Source: Choanephora cucurbitarum (taxonomy: Eukaryota > Mucoromycota > Mucoromycetes > Mucorales > Choanephoraceae). Taken from it: a stretch of DNA of 64,000 nt. Positions within the stretch are counted from its first letter, which is position 1. Each line of letters starts with the position of its first letter. Both the position numbers and the translations under genes were made by a program. The stretch lies in contig JAIWNI010000018.1 of the NCBI GenBank assembly GCA_025331435.1, positions 310,001 through 374,000 on the forward strand, given 5' to 3'. Positions 56,921-64,000 of this stretch are shown here, in pieces. The notes beneath the pieces are model-generated. The model saw only the letters and a list, made by a program, of their open reading frames with translations. It searched no databases and had not been told where the DNA came from.

Positions 56921-58417
56921 TTATTTTCCCATTACGTCTCTTATCAAGTCAATCAAACTACAGCATGTCATAATCAGATTGGCTTCAAGCAAATCACATC
57001 GATCTTTCTCAACTTGATTCAGTATATCCAAATCTATTGAAAATGTACCAAGATCTTTGCTTAAATAGTTCATGTTACTGCTATTAAATTCGGCAATGAG
57101 CTTCCAACGTCTACATGTCTTGTGAGTATGATTGTCATGGTCATCTTCATCATTGTCACTATCGCTATCGATAAAACCATCATTTTGAGCTGTATCAATC
57201 TTCGGAACCCCTTTTCTTTTTTGTTTCGACTTTTTTCCTGTTGAGTTTTTCTTATGCAAGAGTAGTTCTTTCAGTTCGTTTTTCTTTTCTGGCTTGGTCA
57301 GTTTGATTTCACAGGTAAAATCATACGACAGTAGACTTGGACGCTTCCAACGCATGCGTGAACCATGAAACCAAGATTCATACTCGAAGAGAACATTAGA
57401 TTGCGAACATTTAATAAGTTCTTGTGAATGGATATTGTCTGTGGCAGGTATATTTTTAAGGTTTGGTATATGAGCTTGTGTAATATCCATGATTGTACTA
57501 TTTTTATAGTCGCCGGTTTCAATAGTTATCTCTTTCTGGAAAGCCCGACGGCGCGCTTCCGCCACTTTTATGCCTTGACCATCATTATGGTTGCTGTACA
57601 ACATACTTTGAAACCCCCAGGTGTAGGAGTAAGGCTGTATTTTTCGATAGGCCATTACCTCTTCCTGGCTTTTATCAGTATGGTCAATCTTCAAGAAGAT
57701 ATGGTGCTGATTTGGCTTCAAAATGCTTGCCTTCTTGAAGTTGTAGGCAATGACATTATTTGTTATCGAAGACTTTTTTGGGTTGATATTGGTGGATGCT
57801 TTGTTTTGTTGCAAAAGAAATGATGACACAATGCCACCATGATTTGAAAGAAGTGCTGCTGCTGCTGCCACAACTTGTGCGGCATTTTTAGTGTTGTTTG
57901 CAGTCACCATTGTGTTTGGCTTAACTTTAGCAACACTTTTATCAGGCGAGGCTGGTATGGGAGGAAGTGCGCCAGGTATGATCTCTTCATGGTGATGGCT
58001 TGCAAATGTTTGCGTTGTTGGTGTTGACTGACTGAGGAGAAATGAGGTAATTTTTCTGTCTATCTGTGATTTATATGGTCCGCCCATTGCTGAAGTCGTT
58101 TTTGGTGAAAGAGGTGGCGACTCGATAGGTGTGTTCGGAGAATAATAGATCTCATTATCAGTAGTAGCATAGGTAGTTGCTGTGTTAGTAGTGGCAGAAG
58201 AACTTGTCGTATTTGAGCGACGAACTGTAACAATATCTTTTCGCTGAAAATATCTGCTTGTATAGGAATCAATCGTCATGCGACTACTTCTACTGCCCTG
58301 ACGCCTAGCTGTAATAATGATCGGCGGTGTTTCATCATAAGCGTTAGGTTTGTCATAAACAGGGACACTGTCAATTGTATCCGGTTTCTGAAGGACAATA
58401 GTACTAACTTTTGACAT
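56921..58417 (-). CDS. Unknown 498-residue protein, low-complexity N-terminus
   Basis: One exon. ATG 58417 (MSKVSTIVLQKPDTIDSVPV) has a good context; an upstream in-frame ATG at about 58528 reads through a hydrophobic F/L-rich stretch that looks like 5' UTR. Residues 1-220 are S/T/P-rich with an alanine run. Residues ~240-400 look globular (QPYSYTWGFQSMLYSNHNDG, FEYESWFHGSRMRWKRPSLL, YDFTCEIKLTK). Then come a basic/acidic linker (KKSKQKRKG; DSDSDNDEDDHDN) and a C-terminal block CRRWKLIAEFNSSNMNYLSK. The WF-GSRMRWKRPSLLS...C pattern suggests a conserved fungal domain that I do not recognise by name. Confidence 0.75.
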   Translation of the reverse strand: MSKVSTIVLQKPDTIDSVPVYDKPNAYDETPPIIITARRQGSRSSRMTIDSYTSRYFQRKDIVTVRRSNTTSSSATTNTATTYATTDNEIYYSPNTPIESPPLSPKTTSAMGGPYKSQIDRKITSFLLSQSTPTTQTFASHHHEEIIPGALPPIPASPDKSVAKVKPNTMVTANNTKNAAQVVAAAAALLSNHGGIVSSFLLQQNKASTNINPKKSSITNNVIAYNFKKASILKPNQHHIFLKIDHTDKSQEEVMAYRKIQPYSYTWGFQSMLYSNHNDGQGIKVAEARRRAFQKEITIETGDYKNSTIMDITQAHIPNLKNIPATDNIHSQELIKCSQSNVLFEYESWFHGSRMRWKRPSLLSYDFTCEIKLTKPEKKNELKELLLHKKNSTGKKSKQKRKGVPKIDTAQNDGFIDSDSDNDEDDHDNHTHKTCRRWKLIAEFNSSNMNYLSKDLGTFSIDLDILNQVEKDRCDLLEANLIMTCCSLIDLIRDVMGK

Positions 58418-60341
58418 AGACAAAAAAAAAGATTGAATGAACAGAAAATAAAAAAGGAGAAAAAGAAAGAAGAAAAGAAACACTCTATTATCTGCAGGTT
58501 TTTTTTTATTTTTATTTTGGTTTTTCATGGAAAACGGCAATTTGCATGCAAAAGGAAAAGGGTAGGCATGACATATGCTCTAAATTTAAGTAAACAAAAA
58601 AGCAAATACAACAGGCTATTAGTTTCATTTCTTTTTTGATGTATGATATTATTGCATTTTTATCATTATTTTCTTAAAACAAAATTCTGATTTGTATCAC
58701 TCTTCTTGTTCTCTCCAGAAATGAACCGAGATTAGACACAAGACAAGAAAAAAAAAATGGGGTTTGGTGTTCGCTTATTAAGCAGGCAGTTTTCTTTTTC
58801 ATCCAGCGCGTTGTTCGCTATTAAGGTCTTAGAGTCATATTACGTACAGTCAAAACCTAACTTTACAAAACAGAGCTTTTGTTAGGAAATCTGTATTTGT
58901 TTATCTGTTTTTATTTTTGAAAGGTAAAAAAAAACTATTTAGTCTTTTTTTGGTGCAGCTATTTCATCATGTTAATAAGAAGGAATTTTGCTTAACTGAC
59001 GTGGCTATCTTTTCTGCAATCACTCTTCTTCTTACTTGCGCACTTGTTCTCCAAATGAAGAAAGTCAAGTAAAAGAAAAAAAAACATATATATTAGCTGA
59101 AAAGGACATCTCTCTCATAAAGTTTCTCTTGTACTCAATTCAATCTTAGCTAATCCACATAAACCCTATCCGTTTCACCTCTACCAAAATAATCAATTCT
59201 TTTTTGATACCAATGGAAAACCTATTCATCCTAAAAGTCAAAAATTTTGTAGCCTGGCTGTCAAAAGCCTTTCTGTAATTCAAGCATCATAAAAGGGGCA
59301 ACATTGTACGACTTTTTCTTTTAGACTTTAGCTCTTCATCTTACATCATATCAATAAACTCAAGTAAAAGAAGCCTACTTTAAAACATTTAAACATCTAT
59401 CCCTTGTGTTAATTTATAATAACTTTGTTTGTTTATCTACAAAGCAATGATTAGACAATCAAATCCTATTTCTTGTCCTACCTCTTCACTACTCACCAAT
59501 TATGACAGAAACAAGCTCTTAAAGCTGCAACGTGTTACAAAGATGATGCATGATGATGTGTGTGTGTTCCTGATCCAATTTTCGGATAGTGCAACAGGTC
59601 AATTTAATTCAGGGAGAAAAGAAAAGTTTCGTTCTTCTTAAAGTTTTGTCATACAGTTGCTCTCTCAAAATCAGATGCATCATATAAATGCGCTGAAAGC
59701 ATTACAGTACAAGTAGAATTGAACTGTGTCTTGATACAATATACAAAGTATTTCACACAAGATGCATCATGTTCTTTTGTTTCATCTTGTAAATGTTTTA
59801 AGATAGCAAGGCCCTCATAATTGAGTTGTAACTGACTCTATGACTCATTTTCGGATTGAGTTAGCCTGTGCCTTCTCGTCAAGACGAAAATACGAATACT
59901 TTTGTTTGGTTGACTGTGAAGACATCGATATTCTGCAGAAAATACACTGCTTGATTACGGAGCAAGACGTGCTATACTAATTCAATCTAAAAGCAGATGA
60001 TAAATTAAGAGAATGAGGGATACATGACTAATTCTTGACTGAATTTCTATCAACTAAGACCTAAAACGCTATATTTGGTCAATTATTTGGAGGGTAGACA
60101 CTATTCTGTCATGACATTTTTTCAGCAGAAAGTAACAATTGAAAGATGTAGACTGTCATTGTTTTTTTTAATCAGATCATATCTTGTACCCTGTGTTGAG
60201 TGGGTTTCTTTGATTTATTTATAAATAAAAGATGCATATACAGATATCTGCTAATAGACAAAGTGGGAAAAGAAGATATGTCAGCTAAATGGAAATGTGA
60301 TGAAAGAAAAAAGGTTTATAATGGTTAGATTAGAATAAAGC
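58418..60341. other. Intergenic region (1.9 kb)
   Basis: AT-rich. A 64-codon ORF from ATG 59447 (MIRQSNPISCPTSSLLTNYD) has unremarkable composition and no support. No tRNA or repeat found. Confidence 0.4.
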
Positions 60342-61564
60342 TTAAGCTTCGACAGGCTCAGCGGCAGCAGGAGCAGGTCTGAAGTCTTGAGCAGTGGGTT
60401 CAAGGATAGGGGTTTCATCCTTGGGTTCGAGGATGGTAACGATATCAGGAAGAGTTTGCTTGGGACCGTTACGACCAGTGGGGTCGCTGTCCAACATAAT
60501 CTTGACCTTGATACCCAAGACACCTTGACGCAAGTCAACGTGACGAACGGCGGTGGTAATGAATTCACGGGCAGGGTTACCAGAGTGGATCATGAAACCA
60601 TCGGCGAACTTCATGGCCTTAGCACGGGCAGCACGAACCTTACCAGAGACAACAACTTCACAACCCTTAGCACCAGATTCCATAACGAAACGGACAACAC
60701 CGTAACAGGCACTAATAAAAAAAGAAATAAGTTAGTCACTTTATTCTATACAAATTATTTCCTTCTTCAAACTTACCGACGGACAGCCAAACCGTTAAGA
60801 AGCTTGAACTTGACAGACTCACATTGAGCAATGGCACAGAGACCACGGTTTTGAACACGTTCAGCGTAAAGTTCAACAGCATTTTCAGGGAACTTGAAAC
60901 GCTTTTGAACAAGGGTGGTCAATTCACGAATACGACGACCCTTTTCACCGAGAACCTTTTGGGTGTGGGTGGCACGGATGATGATTCTATTTAACACAAC
61001 GATCAATATACTGTAATTGCCAACATGACTCTAAAAGATCTTACTCGGTACGGGCAGGAGTGACACGGACTTCAACACCAGCATAACCTTCTTCGGCGAG
61101 CTCACGAGTGAAGAATTCGTTCAATTCAGCATAGAAGACACCGTCAGCGACCTAGATAATAGATAACAATCAATGAACAATGCTCTGCTGATTCAATCAA
61201 AAAGTTGTCGGGTGGAATAGTGAATAAAGATGAGTTAATGATGCGTCCAGTGCTTTTGTCGATGTGATTGTGGATTCATGTGAAAGCAAAAATCCATAAA
61301 GATCCAATCGATGTCTGCATCTGCTCATGCACACAAACACATGCACACGAACACATCTCAACGCTCATCTCAAAGGGGTGAATGTGTAGAGGTGGATATT
61401 TGTATAAATGATTTCGTCAGAAAAAAAGGTGATCTCAACTTACGAACTATAGAAACAAAAGTAGAATGTTTTTTTCTTGTTAATCAATCCATCCATTTAT
61501 GTTTGCTTAATCTTTTAGCTTTGCAATCCATTACCTTTCTCTTCTTGGAAATTTGAGCAGCCAT
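60342..61564 (-). CDS. RPS3: 40S ribosomal protein uS3 (RPS3)
   Basis: Four exons: 61535-61564 ([10 protein letters not shown]), 61045-61151, 60777-60986 and 60342-60711, giving 238 residues. KH type II domain with GEKG loop at residues 59-62 ([17 protein letters not shown]), then [20 protein letters not shown] and the S3 C-terminal domain with [20 protein letters not shown] and [20 protein letters not shown]. It sits at the mRNA entry of the small subunit and also has a known DNA-repair side role in other eukaryotes. The first intron (383 bp, 61152-61534) is by far the longest in the window, as in many ribosomal protein genes. Confidence 0.96.
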
Positions 61565-62828
61565 GGACATATCTGTGGTTACTTTTCTTTAAAAGGGAGG
61601 GATGTATAGATTTGGCAGCTTTGTTTGCTAGTTTAGCGTCTGGGCTGCACTAGAAGTGGGGGGACATTGAAATTTGGGGGTGAAGATTCCATGCATAACT
61701 TAGCGTCTTTCTAAATTGAGAAATTAACTATCGGACCTTTCTTGACCCGATCCGAACAACTAGTGAATTAGGGTCTTCATCATTTCAAGCATGGCAGATA
61801 ATCTTAATTAGACAACATGTAACTTATTAAGCAATTTTTTTTCTTGTAAGAGATTAGACTTATTGATTGATAACTACGAATACAAAAATGATTTGTGTTT
61901 CGCAACCTACAATTTGCTCAAACAAAGCTGAGATAAAGAGGTTTTACGCTAAGCCCTTTAGCTTTTCTTTCTAGTTAAAGTAGGCAATGTATCAAAATGG
62001 TGTTTGGCTGTCAATTCCAAAACAACCCCAAAAGATTGGCAGAACTCACAAAAGAAAAAAAGCCTGGTATAGAGCCCAGCATTGTGTATGGCTTCAGTCA
62101 CAAGGCGAAAGCTAGAAGTAAATTTGACGAAAATCTTTAGAGGCACTTTACGTAAGAAACAGGCTTGGTCGAACAAGTTTAAACGGTTAGTCTGTGGGCT
62201 ACTTGTTAATAAATGCATCTACACTAGGTTTATGCAACGATTTAAAGATTCTAAGCTTAATATCTATAGTTGCCATAAAACAAACAGCACTAGTTATCAC
62301 TAGATAATGATTTTCTATCCCTACAATTGTCAACTTTGTTTTTTGGATTCTATATCAATTGAGAAAACCATGAATGAGAACTGAACAAACACTTGATAAG
62401 AGAGAAGGTGTTTTGCATGATCTCTTCTTGTTCTATAACAAGTAAAATAAATCAAAAATGAATATAGCTGCTGACGTTACTCACCACAATCTAGCTGTTG
62501 ACAGGATAAGATTTGAAACGAACTTTTGGCTTGTTTTGCTTCTTGCTTATATGATAACCACTTATATCTGTCAAAAGTCGAATAGGTAAATTAACTGCAG
62601 AACGCGGAGAATGAAATACTATAGGTGTTGAATGTACCTAAAAAAAGAAAGCTCAGCCTTGTGCTAGAATGAATTATGTTAATTAAACTGAACGATGTCG
62701 GGTCTGTCATTTTGACCAAACTTAAAGTAGACTAGCTTTGCTCCTTTTTTGTTTTATTCTAGTATTTCAACATTGCATTTATTTGTATTTCTTTTCCTCT
62801 TTGTTCTATCTTCCCTTCATAAACAAAA
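61565..62828. other. Intergenic region (1.3 kb), RPS3 and coiled-coil gene promoters
   Basis: Divergent upstream regions of RPS3 and the small coiled-coil gene. Nothing coding or repetitive recognised. Confidence 0.45.
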
Positions 62829-63044
62829 ATGTCCATTGCTACTGAAACTAATCAAAACCAACCCATTCAATATGACTCTGATACACTGGTAACAAATGAG
62901 CAGCAATTACGTGAAGAAATTGCTGCCCTGAAAAGAGAAGAAGAAAAGCTGAAGGAAATGGACGAGAAGCTCAAGCATGACATCGAAATCATACATGAAA
63001 AGAGAAATGTAGCTGCCGCTACAGGAAGCCTAGGTGATGATTAG
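62829..63044 (+). CDS. Small coiled-coil protein, 71 residues
   Basis: ATG 62829 follows AAACAAAA, a good fungal start context, and a pyrimidine-rich leader (62780-62815). The protein (MSIATETNQNQPIQYDSDTL, then NEQQLREEIAALKREEEKLK, EMDEKLKHDIEIIHEKRN) is acidic and predicted to be one long amphipathic helix with heptads over residues ~22-58. AATAAA at 63080-63085 follows the stop. It could be a subunit of a small helical complex (DASH, BLOC or prefoldin-like), but I cannot assign it. Confidence 0.55.
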   Translation: MSIATETNQNQPIQYDSDTLVTNEQQLREEIAALKREEEKLKEMDEKLKHDIEIIHEKRNVAAATGSLGDD

Positions 63045-64000
63045 CCGCAACGCCTCCTCTTTTCATATAACAAAGATCCAATAAAGCATCAGAAACAGCA
63101 ACAACAACCCTACCAGTACTCATAGCCTCAACTCATTTATTTGTTTATACATTATTAAAAAGAAATCAGGAGTAGACTGATTGACTTATACCAAAGTTAA
63201 TTTAATCGAATAATTTACAAATTAATATTGATTTGGTTTCAATTCATCAATAAGTTTTACCTGTTACAATTACCGTTATTTTAAGTGATTGTACATATAT
63301 ACGCTGAAATAGAGATGAATGTTTTCAATTATCTGAATAGACAGGCTAGACATAAGTACCAGTTGTATCTTACCTAGTTTCGTGCGATCTGCTAATTTAT
63401 GTCTCAAGCAACGATAAAAATTTGGGGATGCGAACGATATTAGCATCCCCCTTTCGCACTTTTCAGAGACCAAAATAAGGCTACAAAGGCTAAAGCAGCG
63501 CATCTAAATGTGCGAAATGGGAATAATGATATCGTTTGCTTCCTCATATTTCTGTCGTTTTAGACAATCATAAAATTGCTTCTATCCGTTCGTTACAGAT
63601 AAAGAATACAAAACTATGATTTGGGCAATAAATGTATCTCTCTACTCGGGAATTATAGAACTTTCCAAAGGAAGGCCCTGAGATGAAAAGAAGTATAAAT
63701 TAAGTGTATAATGAAGGAGAAAACAAAGAAAGGCTCATATAAGGATTGCAACTGTTCAGAAGCCTCTTATTACTTTTAGCCATGTTAGGCTGGCTGAAAA
63801 GAGAAGAAGCACACTGACTCATGGTTGATAATACTCACAAACAGACTTGCTAATCCGAACTCAAAATACAAAGTAAACGAAGACAAAGAAAAAAAAGTTA
63901 AGAATATACGCACCCTTAAATAGAGCGACTATTGTAGAGAAATGCACTCTTATACTGAGCATTCTTTAAAATCGAATGGTATTTTAGCGCTTGAAGTAAT
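63045..64000. other. Non-coding right end of window
   Basis: AT-rich with short ORFs only. No gene, tRNA or transposon end recognised. Confidence 0.45.

Noticed and set aside
59429..59641. Small ORF MFIYKAMIRQSNPIS
   Set aside because: No leader, splice or homology evidence. Composition is uninformative.

Overview
The window is nuclear DNA from a filamentous fungus. An early-diverging lineage, most likely Mucoromycota/Mucorales, fits best. It is AT-rich, its genes carry many 50-70 bp GT-AG introns, and the housekeeping genes show strong codon bias. The mobile elements (DIRS-type tyrosine-recombinase retrotransposon, IS630/Tc1-like DDE elements, non-LTR RT) and a decayed PD-(D/E)XK-like multigene-family copy are of kinds I associate with Mucorales. 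The genus cannot be fixed from sequence alone.

Layout: (1) 1-1193, C-terminal part of an AGC protein kinase. (2) About 1.8-15.0 kb is a nested transposon graveyard: a 5'-truncated LINE with a perfect 16-bp target duplication, a full IS630-like element with TA duplication, a DIRS-like element (gag, RT/RNase H, tyrosine recombinase, internal inverted repeat), and a multi-exon nuclease-like host pseudogene broken by a frameshift, a 120-bp MITE with 10-bp target duplication and a Tc1 element, and then a half copy of the same IS630 element. (3) 16.8-31 kb: S28 serine protease, C2H2 zinc-finger regulator, G-protein gamma subunit (not visible in a plain ORF scan), SDR oxidoreductase, xanthine/guanine phosphoribosyltransferase, KTI12, 2-Cys peroxiredoxin and a BORCS8-like protein. 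(4) 31-46 kb: a THEM6-like thioesterase-fold protein with an 8-nt micro-exon, HIS3, MOT1 (11 exons) and, tail to tail with it, URB2 (16 exons). (5) 47-64 kb: GPI19/PIG-P, a decayed unknown gene, glutamine synthetase with a GATA-site cluster upstream, an MFS transporter, a low-complexity unknown protein, ribosomal protein uS3 and a small coiled-coil protein. Long gene-free AT-rich stretches separate these.

The genes form no operon or biosynthetic cluster. They are ordinary housekeeping genes (transcription regulation, ribosome biogenesis, translation, His/Gln/purine metabolism, redox, GPI anchors, G-protein signalling). Exon models were built by hand from GT-AG sites and reading-frame continuity. 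Multi-exon models given as intact sum to a multiple of three. The most unusual material is the transposon nest and the host gene family member inside it.
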